Source: Kovacikia minuta CCNUW1 (GTDB lineage: Bacteria; Cyanobacteriota; Cyanobacteriia; Leptolyngbyales; Leptolyngbyaceae). From it: 64,000 bases of DNA. Positions within the stretch are counted from its first letter, which is position 1. Each line of letters begins with the position of its first letter. The translations under genes and the position numbers were made by a program. Shown here piece by piece: positions 9,016 to 18,824 of this stretch. The notes beneath the pieces were generated by a model. The model was not told the origin of the DNA. It saw only the letters and a program-made list of their open reading frames with translations, and did no database searches. The DNA is taken from assembly GCF_020091585.1 (NCBI RefSeq), contig NZ_CP083582.1, positions 5,156,536 to 5,220,535 of the forward strand. Direction: 5' to 3'.

Positions 9016-9398
9016 AACTTTAAGTTACTAGACAAGACTGGGATTGGCTCGGCGGTTACCCGTCTTGAAACAGACTGATTTGCCAGTCTCGATGTTTCCG
9101 TAAGGATTTTTGCACGTTTCTACGATGATGACCTCATCCAGGAGGATGGCGATCGTTCAATTTTTCAGGACTGGGGAAGACGAACCATAAGTTTCCCATA
9201 ACTTATCTTTCTTCACCCCAAACCCCTGGGGAAAATTGGAACCTGATATTAGACAAGTTTCAATCCTGAAATCAATAGAGAAGTGTTCTGGCTCGAAGCA
9301 GCGATCGTCCATCCTCAAGCAACGACAGCACCATTCATCTGAGATTTTGCAGCGTGGATTGGAAACAATTTGAAATAAAACTCAAAGGAGATAAAACA

Positions 9399-10094
9399 AT
9401 GGTTGCACTTAATAGAAACGTCCTTCCAACAGTTCTCCTTTCTGGTGCCATTGCCACAGGAGTTTTCGGTTTTGGTCTAAAAGCTGAGGCAGAAAGCCTG
9501 AGACAACCCATTGGGCCACAAGCCATCTGGCAACCTGGAATGTCAGAGATGCGAGAAATTAGAACCACCTGTGCTCCCCTGGATGGCAAACAATTTGGTG
9601 CATGTTTTGCTAACGGCATGCAGAAGTTTGGAGCGTCCCCTGAAGCGGTGGCATTTACCCACAAAACCAACAATGATGGGTACATGCGTGACTTTCGCCC
9701 GGTGGGACGGGTAAGTATCGCCTACATCTATTTCCCCTTCCGGGCCAACGAAAACCAGGGGGGCTATTTAGTCAACGGTACTCCGGACTTGATTGACATT
9801 GACAATCAAAGCCTGCTGTCAAAAGGAGAACTGACCCAAAACCCGGTTTATCTAAGTTTGCGCAGGAAATATCCTGAAATCATGATGTTTACGGGCGATC
9901 GCGCTGGAACCGATTACCTGAAAGCTGAAACATTACCGCAGGGCGGACAACGCTTTATCGTCCCCTATAGCTTACGGAATCAGTGCCATGCCTGTGCTTT
10001 AGTGGGCACTGCAAATTTTGCCTTCAACTTCAATAATTCGGGGAAATTCCTTGGCACCCAACTTATTAATGTTGTTCCAGCAGAAAAAATTTGA
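9399..10094 (+). CDS. Secreted conserved hypothetical protein
   Basis: A 231-residue protein starting at the ATG at 9399, which has a strong AAAGGAG site eight bases upstream; an in-frame start at 9354 lacks one. A signal peptide (VLPTVLLSGAIATGVFGFGLKAEA) is followed by a mature domain with FRPVGRVSIAYIYFPFRANENQGGY and a C-terminal NQCHACALVGTANFAFNF segment. The Cys-His-Ala-Cys motif resembles a metal or heme site but is not diagnostic. It is monocistronic. I do not recognise a named family. Confidence 0.65.
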   Translation: MVALNRNVLPTVLLSGAIATGVFGFGLKAEAESLRQPIGPQAIWQPGMSEMREIRTTCAPLDGKQFGACFANGMQKFGASPEAVAFTHKTNNDGYMRDFRPVGRVSIAYIYFPFRANENQGGYLVNGTPDLIDIDNQSLLSKGELTQNPVYLSLRRKYPEIMMFTGDRAGTDYLKAETLPQGGQRFIVPYSLRNQCHACALVGTANFAFNFNNSGKFLGTQLINVVPAEKI

Positions 10095-10444
10095 TAGAGA
10101 TCCACAAACCTGAGGGTGCATCTATTTCTATTTAAGGTTAAGGAGTCGGTTAGAATAACGCGGAAAGGGAGAAACCCAGAGATGCACAGAAGGGAAGGGC
10201 ATGACTGTGTTTTATTCTTGACTTTCATAAAAAGTTAAGCCAGAAACCGCTATATTTAGCGTAATGTAATGGCCTACTCCGCCAAGAAGACTCTATCAAG
10301 GAAAAATTTAGTGAGAGCAAGATAGAAAACCCACCGAAAAGCCATGCAAATGGTACGATTGTACGAATCACCCTTGATCGATTCTCCAAACCTGTAATCA
10401 GTTCACCCATTCCGCAAACCGCCAGCAGTTCACAGGAAGGTTCT

Positions 10445-11056
10445 ATGAGTGTTGAGCAGACAACCCAGTTAATTCAGCTAATTTTGAACTCAGTGCTGAT
10501 GACGGTTGCCTGTGGCTTGGCGGTAGGACGGTTGGGAGCACGGCACGCCACCACCGAAGAACAACTACGAACCGCAAATCACTGGTTTGCCAGTCTGCTG
10601 GAAGCGGGTAACGAAATCAAATCTGCCGACAGAGACTCTCCGCTACGGGATGTTCGTCTATTTCAGGTGAAAAAATTTCTCCGTCGGCAACAACGTCGCT
10701 ACGCAGTCACCCATTTCAGCTTGCTGGCAGCCTGCTATGCCCTACTATTTTCTATTGGAAGCATTTTTGTGATGACGCTTAGAGCGCTGATCAATGCAGA
10801 TTGGCTGATCGTAGTCGCGCTCGGTTTGTTTGTCGTTAGCGTTGCCTTCCTGCTGTTAGGCATCGGGTTGACTCTGGTTGATTTACACTCCTCCGATCTT
10901 TCCCTCTGGGAAGAAGTTCAAGGAATGTTGACATCAAATCGATCGCTCGTTCAGCCTCGCCCAAATCCACGGGTGCCTGCCCTTAGAATGGCTGATCCAA
11001 TGACCCGATCGACCCCTTCTAGAATTAGAACGCCTGCTAAAGCCAGAGTTGGGTAG
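10445..11056 (+). CDS. Three-helix membrane protein, possibly DUF2721-like
   Basis: A 203-residue protein with three hydrophobic helices at about residues 10-30, 96-116 and 121-146. A charged loop (LRDVRLFQVKKFLRRQQRRYA) lies between helices 1 and 2, and a Pro/Arg-rich tail ends the protein. The layout of basic loop, two close helices and LTLVDLHSSDLSLWEEV resembles DUF2721 membrane proteins, but the match is weak. A heptamer/G-rich array starts right after its stop. Function unknown. Confidence 0.5.
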   Translation: MSVEQTTQLIQLILNSVLMTVACGLAVGRLGARHATTEEQLRTANHWFASLLEAGNEIKSADRDSPLRDVRLFQVKKFLRRQQRRYAVTHFSLLAACYALLFSIGSIFVMTLRALINADWLIVVALGLFVVSVAFLLLGIGLTLVDLHSSDLSLWEEVQGMLTSNRSLVQPRPNPRVPALRMADPMTRSTPSRIRTPAKARVG

Positions 11057-11268
11057 GTAGGGAAGGGGGAAAGGAGAAGGGGGGAAGGGGGAAAGAGGAA
11101 GGGATAAAACCAGTTCATTACTTGCCTATCCCCTTACTATAGCCATCGCCACAAATGTGAGGACATTGGAATATTACCGAAACTCCTGGCTGCTGGCTGT
11201 TTCTTCCCTAACACCTGTCACCTGCTATAAAATTCAAACCTTAGAACTTAAAACTTTCTCCTGTTTCG

Positions 11269-11559
11269 CTACTCCTTTTCATTCTGGGGTAAAAGGATGC
11301 GGGTTTGTTTTGTTGTTGAGTCATAGACAATCCAGACCTGGGAACCTTCATCCAGTTTTGGCTCTCCTTCTGTCACCCGGAAGTAGGTTTTCTCGCCCCC
11401 CTTCGCTTCGATCGCAAAATCTCCCTTCTCCGCATACACCACCTTGAACCCGCGATCGCGCAAACAATACATTGCCCACGCCTTCAACGAATGTTTAGCG
11501 GGTTCATAGGGAATCGGCGGTTTACGAAATAGCTCTTCAAGAATGGGCAGGTATTGCAT
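11269..11559 (-). CDS. Small conserved hypothetical protein
   Basis: A 96-residue protein starting MQYLPILEELFRKPPIPYEP, with a central HSLKAWAMYCLRDRGFKVVYAEKGDFAIEAKGG and a final VWIVYDSTTKQTRILLP. The alternation of helix and beta-hairpin, and the charged D..IEAKGG segment, recall restriction-endonuclease-like folds, but this is speculative. Codon use looks normal. It lies between STRR-filled spacers. Confidence 0.5.
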   Translation of the reverse strand: MQYLPILEELFRKPPIPYEPAKHSLKAWAMYCLRDRGFKVVYAEKGDFAIEAKGGEKTYFRVTEGEPKLDEGSQVWIVYDSTTKQTRILLPQNEKE

Positions 11560-11714
11560 AGGTGTTAGGTGTCAGAAGGGGAAAAGGGCAAGGGAGAATA
11601 ACGGGGAAATTAAGAATTAAAAATCAATCTCAGACCTCAATCTGGATGACCAATGACCAATCAAGCAGCTCATCATTCATCATTCACAATTCATCATTCA
11701 TCATTCTCATCCCC

Positions 11715-12716
11715 CTAATGGATCTCCGCCTTGTAGTCCCTTAACATCAGCGCTTCGACCGCTGCTTGGGGAGTAATTTCGCCGTTGAGCAGGCGATCAA
11801 CCTGATGGGTAATGGGAACTGCAATGGCTTGTTGAGAGGCCAGTTGAATCAAGACACGAGTGGTATTGATGCCCTCAGCGGTTCCCTCCAGATGGGTCAG
11901 CACATCCGTTAGGGATCTGCCCTGGGCAAGCCCATACCCGACCCGATAGTTGCGGCTTAGGGAGCTGTTGCAGGTTGCCAACATATCTCCCAAGCCAGAG
12001 AGTCCATAAAACGTTTCTGGCTTGGCACCCCAAAAGGAACCGACACGAATAATTTCAGCCAATCCACGGGTAACCAGGGCAGCTTTGGCGTTGGTTCCCA
12101 AATGCAAGCCATCGCAGGTGCCAACCGCGATCGCGATCACATTCTTCAACGTACCACCCAGTTCAACCCCTAGCGTATCCGGATTGGTGTAAACGCGAAA
12201 GCTGGCGGAAGAAAGCGCCTTCTGAACTGTTTCAGCAGCAACCCTATCCTGACTGGCAACCACTGTGGCAGCAGGCATCCCCTGCTGAATTTCCTTGGAC
12301 AGATTAGGACCGGACAGAACTGCAACCGGATGGGCAGGAAACGCTGCCTGCCAGAGTTGGGAGGGCAACAGCGGCAATGATGATTGATTACCGGAAGCCG
12401 GATCGAGTCCCTTTGTTGCCGTCACAAAAATTGTTTGGGGCGAGACGGCTGCGGCATGAACCTGCTCAACCACTGCCCTTACCCCCTTCATTGATACGGC
12501 TGAAATGACAACATCCGCTCCATCTAAAATCGTTTGCAGGCGATCGCCGCTCTGACGAGACCAGACTCGAACATTATGCCCTCTGATCCTGGCTAGTTCT
12601 GCAAGCGTCATGCCCCAGGCACCTGCACCGAGGATAGCGAGGGTGTGGGGTGTGGGGTGTGGGGTGTGGGGTGGGTGTGGGGTGTGGGGTACGTGAGAGG
12701 ATTCGTGCTCACTCAT
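11715..12716 (-). CDS. gpsA: Glycerol-3-phosphate dehydrogenase [NAD(P)+]
   Basis: A 333-residue GpsA, reducing dihydroxyacetone phosphate to sn-glycerol 3-phosphate for phospholipid synthesis in the cytosol. The Rossmann motif LGAGAWGMTLAELA, GPNLSKEI, the catalytic-Lys region VELGGTLKNVIAIAVG and GLGDMLATCNSSLSRNYRVG are all present. The first 25 residues are unusual: a His/Pro/Thr-rich run encoded by a CCCACAC heptamer array (12641-12690), so the annotated ATG may not be the ancestral start. Its start lies three bases after the lipA stop, implying one transcript. Confidence 0.9.
   Translation of the reverse strand: MSEHESSHVPHTPHPPHTPHPTPHTLAILGAGAWGMTLAELARIRGHNVRVWSRQSGDRLQTILDGADVVISAVSMKGVRAVVEQVHAAAVSPQTIFVTATKGLDPASGNQSSLPLLPSQLWQAAFPAHPVAVLSGPNLSKEIQQGMPAATVVASQDRVAAETVQKALSSASFRVYTNPDTLGVELGGTLKNVIAIAVGTCDGLHLGTNAKAALVTRGLAEIIRVGSFWGAKPETFYGLSGLGDMLATCNSSLSRNYRVGYGLAQGRSLTDVLTHLEGTAEGINTTRVLIQLASQQAIAVPITHQVDRLLNGEITPQAAVEALMLRDYKAEIH
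12641..12690. repeat. STRR array (GTGTGGG) inside the gpsA 5' end
   Basis: About seven GTGTGGG units on the plus strand are read in frame as Pro/His/Thr in the GpsA N-terminus. The same unit recurs inside the caspase gene at 52521-52551. Confidence 0.85.
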
Positions 12717-12719
12717 AAC

Positions 12720-13607
12720 TCAAAATTCATCATTCATCATTCTTGGATGCTGCTCCATCAACCTTCTCACCTGCTCAGCATGGTAGGAACTGCGAGTAAG
12801 GGGGGAGGATACGACCTGGAGAAAGCCGATCGATTCACCGTATTCCCTCCAGGCATCAAATCGTTCGGGAAGGATAAAATCAGCTACCCCCAGGTGCTTC
12901 TGGCTGGGCTGGAGGTACTGCCCCAGGGTGAGAATGTCACAGTCTACGTGTCGCAGATCTTGCATGACCTGCCTGACTTCTGCATCCGTTTCACCCAAAC
13001 CCACCATCACACCTGTTTTGGTGTAAACCCAGGGAGCCAATTCACGGGCACGCTGCAAAAGTTCTAGCGATCGATCATACGCTCCCTGAGGACGGACCCG
13101 ACGATAAAGCCGGGGAACCGTTTCCGTATTGTGGTTTAACACATCCGGTTTTGCCTTCAAGATGCTTGCCAGTGCTTCCCAATTGCCACACAGGTCAGGA
13201 ATCAACACTTCGATCGTGGTTTCTGGTGAAACAGCCCGAATTGCCCGCAGGCAGCGATCGAACTGAGACGCACCACCATCCGCAAGATCATCGCGATTCA
13301 CTGAAGTAATCACTACATGATTGAGCTTCATCCGTCGCACCGCTTCCGCCAATCGTTCTGGCTCCGTTGGATCGAGCGGTTTTGGTTTTTTCTCAAAATC
13401 AATATCGCAATAGGGACAGGCACGGGTACAGGCTGGCCCCATGATTAGAAAAGTAGCCGTTCCATTGTTAAAACATTCCCCAATATTGGGGCAGGATGCC
13501 TCTTCGCAAACCGTATTCAGCTCCAAATCCCGCAGAATCTCTTTAACACTACCCACTCGCTCCCATTGGGGCGCTTTGACCCGTAACCACTCAGGCTTAA
13601 CAACCAC
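12720..13607 (-). CDS. lipA: Lipoyl synthase
   Basis: A 295-residue radical-SAM enzyme that inserts two sulfurs into octanoyl chains to make lipoate. Both iron-sulfur sites are visible: the LipA-specific [12 protein letters not shown] set near residues 34-45 and the radical-SAM CTRACPYC near 60-67. The RSSYHAE motif lies near the C-terminus. The last residues (RMMNDEF) are encoded by ATTCATC heptamers, so the natural end may have been replaced by repeat sequence. It lies upstream of gpsA on the same strand. Confidence 0.95.
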   Translation of the reverse strand: MVVKPEWLRVKAPQWERVGSVKEILRDLELNTVCEEASCPNIGECFNNGTATFLIMGPACTRACPYCDIDFEKKPKPLDPTEPERLAEAVRRMKLNHVVITSVNRDDLADGGASQFDRCLRAIRAVSPETTIEVLIPDLCGNWEALASILKAKPDVLNHNTETVPRLYRRVRPQGAYDRSLELLQRARELAPWVYTKTGVMVGLGETDAEVRQVMQDLRHVDCDILTLGQYLQPSQKHLGVADFILPERFDAWREYGESIGFLQVVSSPLTRSSYHAEQVRRLMEQHPRMMNDEF

Positions 13608-13819
13608 GGTAAATCCTGCCTGTGAAAAACCTACCAGTCGATCCTATAGCAAATAACGAAACGGTAGAGCGTTTGCCCTACCGTTAGTGAATCTAATCAT
13701 TCGTTTTATTTTAGTTAGGAGAGTTAAATGATGAATTCTGCAATATCGCTATTCCCAGTCCTTAGGTTTAGTCCTTAGTCCTGTCATAACGAATCATGCA
13801 AAACCTGATTACTTACACT
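13608..13819. other. Spacer upstream of lipA
   Basis: Contains a short inverted repeat (CGGTAGAGC..GCCCTACCG at 13660-13684) that could be a hairpin. I see no gene here. Confidence 0.3.
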
Positions 13820-14044
13820 TTAATAGTCGCGGCGACCATCCTTAGAAATAAACTCCTTAACTAGGCAACGTTCCAAAAGTTGGATTTGGTGCAGTAGCCA
13901 ATAGCGATGGGGATTCAAAATCGCTTTAGAGGAGGGATCAAAAATTGACTGGTTCAGGAATTGCCAGAGGGGAAACCGAATCTTTTTGGGTAATGAGAAC
14001 ATAGGAGAATTTCCAAATAGCAGGGGTGGGGCAACACCAACCAA
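13820..14044 (-). CDS. Possible small protein (weak)
   Basis: A 74-residue frame that must start at TTG (14044) or at an internal ATG (14002); neither has a good ribosome site. The later part (FPLWQFLNQSIFDPSSKAI, HRYWLLHQIQLLERCLVKEF) has a plausible amphipathic composition. I recognise no family. It could be a real small gene or chance. Confidence 0.25.
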   Translation of the reverse strand: MVGVAPPLLFGNSPMFSLPKKIRFPLWQFLNQSIFDPSSKAILNPHRYWLLHQIQLLERCLVKEFISKDGRRDY

Positions 14045-14260
14045 GGGTTCTAATAAACTTCTCGCAACTGTGGACCTTTCAGGATGACATCTGATGTAAG
14101 TGGCCTACAGTGCAGGCTGGTAGTCTGCCAACACAACAATGACAAAATCTTTGGAAAATCCCCTGGTAAAGATTGCGGAATCTTTGAAGCTCCTCGTCCG
14201 TCATATCTGTAATTCTATCGAGGCGCAAAAGAACGCTCTATCCTTTGAGGAGGTACAGGG

Positions 14261-14506
14261 TCAGGCACTAATGCGAGAAAAAGTGTTCATTCGTGCCTGA
14301 TCGGAGGGGATCAGGGTCCAACCTTCTGACCTCAGTTTTTGGTAAGTTGCCCACCCTTTTGACCCCCCTGGGATGGGGTAATCGGGTACAGCAAACTGGG
14401 GAAGGGTGTTGTAGGGTCGCCATGTTTCATGGGCTGCAATTCTTAGATGCAAAATTTTGGTGCCGTTGCTTCCTAGGGTCGGTAACCAAGCCATTTGTTT
14501 CAACAT
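14261..14506 (-). CDS. Small conserved-looking hypothetical protein
   Basis: An 81-residue protein with ATG at 14506 and a usable ribosome site (GAGAGGATA) upstream. The segment GGSKGWATYQKLRSEGWTLI resembles a short cyanobacterial family of unknown function; a beta-rich start (TKILHLRIAAHETWRPY) precedes it. It stands alone. The spacer from 14507 to 14856 holds no gene I can support. Confidence 0.45.
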   Translation of the reverse strand: MLKQMAWLPTLGSNGTKILHLRIAAHETWRPYNTLPQFAVPDYPIPGGSKGWATYQKLRSEGWTLIPSDQARMNTFSRISA

Positions 14507-14856
14507 AAAGTATCCTCTCTATTAACCTAATTGCATCTTGACAAATTGCACGCATTTATGCAGTACCCATAGAGGTACCTTAAATGACTCCAAAGGCTGA
14601 TTTAAAGTCGTTGACTAGAAAATGGTGTTAGGGGCTAGGAGCCAGGTTAAACTCCTCATTCTCACGCTGACTCCCAGGGGAGGGGCATACAAATAAAATC
14701 CCAGGTTGAAGGGGTAGATGGGTGGATGAAAGCGGGATGTTATTTCTCAGCGAGTCCCTAGCTCCCTAGCATCTGACACCTGATACCTGCCGTAGGTAAG
14801 CCTGCGGCAATGATTGGGCACACTACTACCAATGAATTACTAGAAAAGGTACAAGC

Positions 14857-15336
14857 ATGGGAAAGCCTGAACTGTCGTTGCCCTGGCAATTAAATGCCAA
14901 CGAATCCTATGTGCCTGTTTTCCACGAAGGAAGGGTAATTGGTTACCTAAAGTCTGACTATGCCAAACAGGTCGTTAGCAGTCTTAACCACGTCGAGAAA
15001 CTCCACAAGGCACTGCATATGGCTTGCTATGACCTGGTAGCAAGAATGGGCAGGGGTTCTGGAGATGTGGGGGATTTGATGCAGCAATACCTGACAAAGC
15101 TGGAATTGCCAAAAAGCGGAACAGGGGCGATCGCACTTTTGTTGCGCGATCGTCAGGCAGAACTTGACCTGACTGATGATGAGTTTGCCAAATTTTGCGA
15201 TACCTTTCGCCTTTCTCGGATAGAACTAAAGACTATCTACTCTGGGGAAGAGATTGAATACGGTCAGTTAGCACCGCTCTCCCGCATCCTTGGTATCCCA
15301 ACCGATGAGTTGATTGAAGTGTGGAAGGGAGAATAA
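14857..15336 (+). CDS. Conserved hypothetical protein, helical C-terminus
   Basis: A 159-residue soluble protein. An N-terminal beta part (LPWQLNANESYVPVFHEGRVIGYL) precedes helices (HVEKLHKALHMACYDLVARMG). The C-terminal 60 residues (LTDDEFAKFCDTFRLSRIELKTIYSG, LAPLSRILGIPTDELIEVW) resemble a helix-turn-helix-like bundle. It could be a DNA-binding or scaffold protein; no named family is recognised. The next gene, map, is convergent. Confidence 0.55.
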   Translation: MGKPELSLPWQLNANESYVPVFHEGRVIGYLKSDYAKQVVSSLNHVEKLHKALHMACYDLVARMGRGSGDVGDLMQQYLTKLELPKSGTGAIALLLRDRQAELDLTDDEFAKFCDTFRLSRIELKTIYSGEEIEYGQLAPLSRILGIPTDELIEVWKGE

Positions 15337-15377
15337 AGGCAGGATAGGGGACGGGGGAATAAAAGGGACGCGTCACC

Positions 15378-16157
15378 CTAAACTCCGTCTCCACCAGGAT
15401 AGGGGGTCAGGATTTCAACCCCACTTTCCGTTACCAGAAGGGTGTGTTCGCATTGGGCAGAAAGTTTGCGATCGAGGGTCAGCGCTGTCCACTTGTCTTC
15501 CATCACTTCTACTTCCCAGGTGCCTTCATTGATCATGGGTTCAATCGTGAAGACCATGCCTGGTCGCAGGCGTTTGCCTTTGCCGGGTTCTCCATAATGG
15601 GGAATTTGAGGTGCAGTGTGAAAGATGTTGCTGATCCCATGCCCAACAAAATCTCGCACAACGGAAAACCCCTGAGACTCCGCATATTCTTGAATTGCTG
15701 CGCCAATGTCTCCAATTTTGGCACCCGGTTTGATTGCCTCAATTCCCCTACGACGACATTCTTCTGTCACTTCTACCAGCTTCCTGGCGATCGGGGATGG
15801 TTCCCCAACAAAGAAGGTTTTGGATGTGTCACCGTGATAGCCATCCACAATCAGCGTCACATCAATATTGATAATGTCTCCGTCCTTAAGAATCTGCTTG
15901 GCATTGGGAATCCCGTGACAAACCACCTCATTGACACTGGTGCAGATGGATTTGGGATAGCCCTTGTAACCAAGCGGTGCACTTTTTGCCCCCTGTTCTT
16001 GAGTCCACCGTTCAGCCTCATCATTGAGTTCTAAGGTGCTAACTCCAGGCTTCACCATTGCAGAAAGATGGTAGAGCAACTTTGCTGCCAGGTGCCCCGC
16101 TCGCCGCATTTTCTCAATTTCTCGTTTGGATAGCAGGGTAATGACTTCGCGTTCCAT
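15378..16157 (-). CDS. map: Methionine aminopeptidase, type I
   Basis: A 259-residue Map that removes the initiator Met from nascent proteins. The dinuclear-metal ligands are visible in DVTLIVDGYHGDTSKT (two Asp), GHGISNIFH (His), FTIEPMIN (Glu) and CEHTLLVTESG (Glu). MRRAGHLAAKLL at the start is typical of type Ia enzymes without the zinc-finger extension. Length and motifs are complete. Confidence 0.95.
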   Translation of the reverse strand: MEREVITLLSKREIEKMRRAGHLAAKLLYHLSAMVKPGVSTLELNDEAERWTQEQGAKSAPLGYKGYPKSICTSVNEVVCHGIPNAKQILKDGDIINIDVTLIVDGYHGDTSKTFFVGEPSPIARKLVEVTEECRRRGIEAIKPGAKIGDIGAAIQEYAESQGFSVVRDFVGHGISNIFHTAPQIPHYGEPGKGKRLRPGMVFTIEPMINEGTWEVEVMEDKWTALTLDRKLSAQCEHTLLVTESGVEILTPYPGGDGV

Positions 16158-16167
16158 AGGTTCGGTG

Positions 16168-16200
16168 GGGAAGGGGGCAGGTGGTAGGTGGTAGGGTTTA
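16168..16200. repeat. STRR array upstream of map
   Basis: GGTGGTAGGTGGTAGG units lie just 5' of the map start. Confidence 0.7.
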
Positions 16201-16272
16201 TTTTACGCGAATTAATGCCGTCTAGGGGTAGTACCTGTGTGCCTACCCCACCAGTGTTTGCGTAAGTCCTAT

Positions 16273-16902
16273 TTATACCTGTTCCTGAATTCGCTTCAAC
16301 ACGCTTAAGACTGGATATAACTCATTCTGACGGCGGTAAAGTGAAAAATCATCGGACAGGGCATAGCGTGCCTCTCCCTGGTTTACCAGCTTCAGAAACA
16401 TGAAATGACTGCCATTGCTAACTAAACCAAAGCCTGGTCGATCGGGATAAGGATTGCCCATCATATAGGCAAGCGCCTGAGGGACAGCAACGCTGATGTT
16501 AAAGCTAGTTTCTTTGGACTCGATCAAGATAATCCAGAAAGTATTTTGCAACACTAAACCATCGATCCGCCCGCGGTAGATCTTGTTTTGGTTCTCCACT
16601 TCAACTTTGACAGATGCCTCCGATCGAAACCGAAAGGGGGGGTCGTAAAAGCCTGCTAACTCCAGCAAAGGTGACATGACGATGAAGTTAATTGTCCCTT
16701 CTGCAAGAGGGCCGTATCTTTGATGATAGAGATACCGTTGTTTGATTAAATCGAGACGAGCTTGTTCAGTTTCGGTAAGTTCGGGTAAATTTCCGTACCA
16801 CTCGCTAAAAAACTGGTCATTGTCAGCAGGACGAAGGTTAAATTGAGATTCAGCCTCCGCTAAACTCTCGATCCATTCTGAAATTGCCAGAGATTGCGTC
16901 AT
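16273..16902 (-). CDS. HsdR-N-like nuclease-fold protein
   Basis: A 209-residue protein resembling stand-alone type I restriction R-subunit N-terminal domains, which are common in cyanobacteria. Motifs are GTINFIVMSPLLELAGFYDPPF, the core RIDGLVLQNTFWIILIESKET (Asp, then Glu-x-Lys, as in PD-(D/E)xK nucleases) and PQALAYMMGNP. No methyltransferase or specificity subunit is nearby, so it is probably an orphan; activity is not assured. Confidence 0.65.
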   Translation of the reverse strand: MTQSLAISEWIESLAEAESQFNLRPADNDQFFSEWYGNLPELTETEQARLDLIKQRYLYHQRYGPLAEGTINFIVMSPLLELAGFYDPPFRFRSEASVKVEVENQNKIYRGRIDGLVLQNTFWIILIESKETSFNISVAVPQALAYMMGNPYPDRPGFGLVSNGSHFMFLKLVNQGEARYALSDDFSLYRRQNELYPVLSVLKRIQEQV

Positions 16903-16937
16903 AGACCAATTGCATCTGAGCCAGATCTCTTTCCATT

Positions 16938-18023
16938 CTATGCCTGTCCCATTTCCCTGTCGCTCCTGCTTACTCCTAACCCTGGCAGATCATTGGGCAG
17001 CACTCTTCCATTCTGAAAACTTGCACCTGTAAAGGGATCATCTAGCAGGTTCAGATGGCTATCCAAATCGAGATGGTCTGCCAGGGGGGAAAGGTGCGCC
17101 AGGGCAGTGTTGAGTAATGAACTGTCGGAGTAGCAGCCGAACATGACTTTGAGACCACAGGCGCGGGCGGTGTGGATCATGCGCAGGGCTTCGGTTAAAC
17201 CACCGGATTTCATCAGCTTGATGTTGATGCCATGCACCCGATCGGCTAAGGGCAGGATATCGTAGCTGGTAAAGCAACTTTCATCCACAAAGATGGGCAG
17301 GGGCGATCGTCGATACAGTTCCAGCAGGTCTCCTTCCTGACCCTTTGCCAGGGGTTGTTCGATATAGGTGATGTCTTGTTCTGCCAACCAATCCGCCATT
17401 TCTAACGCCGTTTCCAGTGTCCAACCGCCATTGGCATCGATGCTGATCTTAGAAATGTGGGGAGCCACTTCCTTAACGGCTAAAAGCATCGCCTTATCTG
17501 CCTCAACCCCCTCCGGACTGCCCAATTTCAGCTTCAACGCCTGAATTCCGTGCAGCGGCATGGAAACTGTGCCCCGTCCCAACCAGGCAAGCACTCGCTG
17601 TTGGGCAATGTCGGGTGGGCTAATGCCAATGGTGATGGAGGTGGGCACGATGCGATCGCGATCCAGCCCCCACAATTGCCAGAGGGGCATTCCTGCCCGT
17701 TTTCCGATCCAATCATGCAGGGCAATATCCAAAGCCGCCCGCGCTGCCGAAGGAAGACGGGTATCCAGGATGAGTTGATCAATCCGCTGCCGTTCTACAG
17801 GCGTTAGCGCCTTGAGCAAAGGGGCAATCTTTTGCAGGGAACGGGCGATTTCCTCTGTGGTTTGGGGCTGTTCTCCCACGGAGAAGGGGGAAGCCTCACC
17901 CCAGCCTCGAATCCCATCCTGTTCAACTTCGACCAGAACATTGGTCGTTTGCGCGGTCGTACCCCGGCTGATCGTGAGTGCAAACCGTTTGTGGACTGTA
18001 AAAGTTGCAATCCGAAGCTGCAT
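16938..18023 (-). CDS. L-Ala-D/L-Glu-type dipeptide epimerase
   Basis: A 361-residue member of the enolase superfamily, muconate-lactonizing subgroup. Catalytic features visible are ALKLKLG (Lys-x-Lys base), ISIDANGGW (metal Asp), YIEQPL (metal Glu), IFVDESC (metal Asp) and INIKLMKSGGLTEA (second Lys). This pattern fits dipeptide epimerases that recycle murein peptides. The substrate cannot be fixed from sequence alone. It lies 35 bases upstream of the HsdR-N-like gene on the same strand, perhaps cotranscribed. Confidence 0.85.
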   Translation of the reverse strand: MQLRIATFTVHKRFALTISRGTTAQTTNVLVEVEQDGIRGWGEASPFSVGEQPQTTEEIARSLQKIAPLLKALTPVERQRIDQLILDTRLPSAARAALDIALHDWIGKRAGMPLWQLWGLDRDRIVPTSITIGISPPDIAQQRVLAWLGRGTVSMPLHGIQALKLKLGSPEGVEADKAMLLAVKEVAPHISKISIDANGGWTLETALEMADWLAEQDITYIEQPLAKGQEGDLLELYRRSPLPIFVDESCFTSYDILPLADRVHGINIKLMKSGGLTEALRMIHTARACGLKVMFGCYSDSSLLNTALAHLSPLADHLDLDSHLNLLDDPFTGASFQNGRVLPNDLPGLGVSRSDREMGQA

Positions 18024-18059
18024 GTGATGGCAGTTCTCTTTTGAGTAAGGAGTAACTTT

Positions 18060-18180
18060 TTGATTTTAAGGCAGAAGGCAGGAGGCAGAAGGCAGAGGGA
18101 GTGAGACGGTGATGAGGTATAGGGGCTTTATCCTTCATCTTTTATCCCCATTCCCTACCACCTGCCACCTATCACCTAGT
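18060..18180. repeat. STRR arrays
   Basis: GGCAGAA/GGCAGGA heptamers, ATCCTTCATC units and CCACCTG/CACCTA units fill the spacer between the epimerase gene and the next gene. Confidence 0.7.
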
Positions 18181-18254
18181 TTCGGAACAATGGGGCAATT
18201 TGCCGTGTCGAAAATATATGAGGTCAATTCGTTTTATTGCACGGAGATGTCAAG

Positions 18255-18824
18255 GTGAAGACGCAACTGTTGAATTGGGGGCTTGGTTTGAGCTTCATTT
18301 TGAGTACTGCCCCTGTTGCCTTCGCAGTGGAACCTGCTCCTATTGGAGAGAATGACAAGGTTCAATGGTCTAAAGTAGTCGAGAATCCATTTGATGGCAA
18401 GATTGTCTACGACAAAAACTTCAATGACAATCTCGTTTTTGTCAGTAGTTGGTCAAAAGGTGGGATTAGAGCAACCTACAACCGAATCGAATCCAGATTG
18501 GTTGGTTACCGCACCGTCTGGCACACCCGCACCGTTCATCGTAAGCACCGTAAGTATGAAGAACGGTATCCAGAGCGGGAGCCAATTTATCAAAAATATC
18601 GAGTTGAGCAACCCATCAAATCCCTGCAATTTGCTATCAACGGACAGATTCACACTTATGATGAGGGGCCAGTTTCGCCTGAATTGGCGACTGCCCTTGC
18701 GAGTGCTCCGGCGGGAAACATGCTGATTCGGATTGTTTGGCGAAAGGGTGGCACTCAGGATATGGAAATTGGCAAAGGCACGGTGCAATCCTGGAAAACG
18801 ATTTTTAGTCCCTCAGAGGGATAA
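18255..18824 (+). CDS. Secreted conserved hypothetical protein
   Basis: The GTG at 18255 is preferred: the signal peptide (MKTQLLNWGLGLSFILSTAPVAFA) begins there and GGAG lies eight bases upstream. The product is 189 residues. The mature part has DGKIVYDKNFNDNLVFVSSWSKGGIRATYNR, a basic Tyr/His-rich middle (HTRTVHRKHRKYEERYPERE) and MLIRIVWRKGGTQDMEIGKGTVQSWK near the end. It appears periplasmic. I recognise no named family. Confidence 0.6.
   Translation: MKTQLLNWGLGLSFILSTAPVAFAVEPAPIGENDKVQWSKVVENPFDGKIVYDKNFNDNLVFVSSWSKGGIRATYNRIESRLVGYRTVWHTRTVHRKHRKYEERYPEREPIYQKYRVEQPIKSLQFAINGQIHTYDEGPVSPELATALASAPAGNMLIRIVWRKGGTQDMEIGKGTVQSWKTIFSPSEG

Noticed and set aside
10225-10410. 61-codon minus-strand frame with a hydrophobic stretch
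   Set aside because: No ribosome site, no recognisable family, and unfavourable composition; probably chance.
17550-17807. Plus-strand frames over the epimerase gene
   Set aside because: Shadows of a well-supported enolase-superfamily gene.
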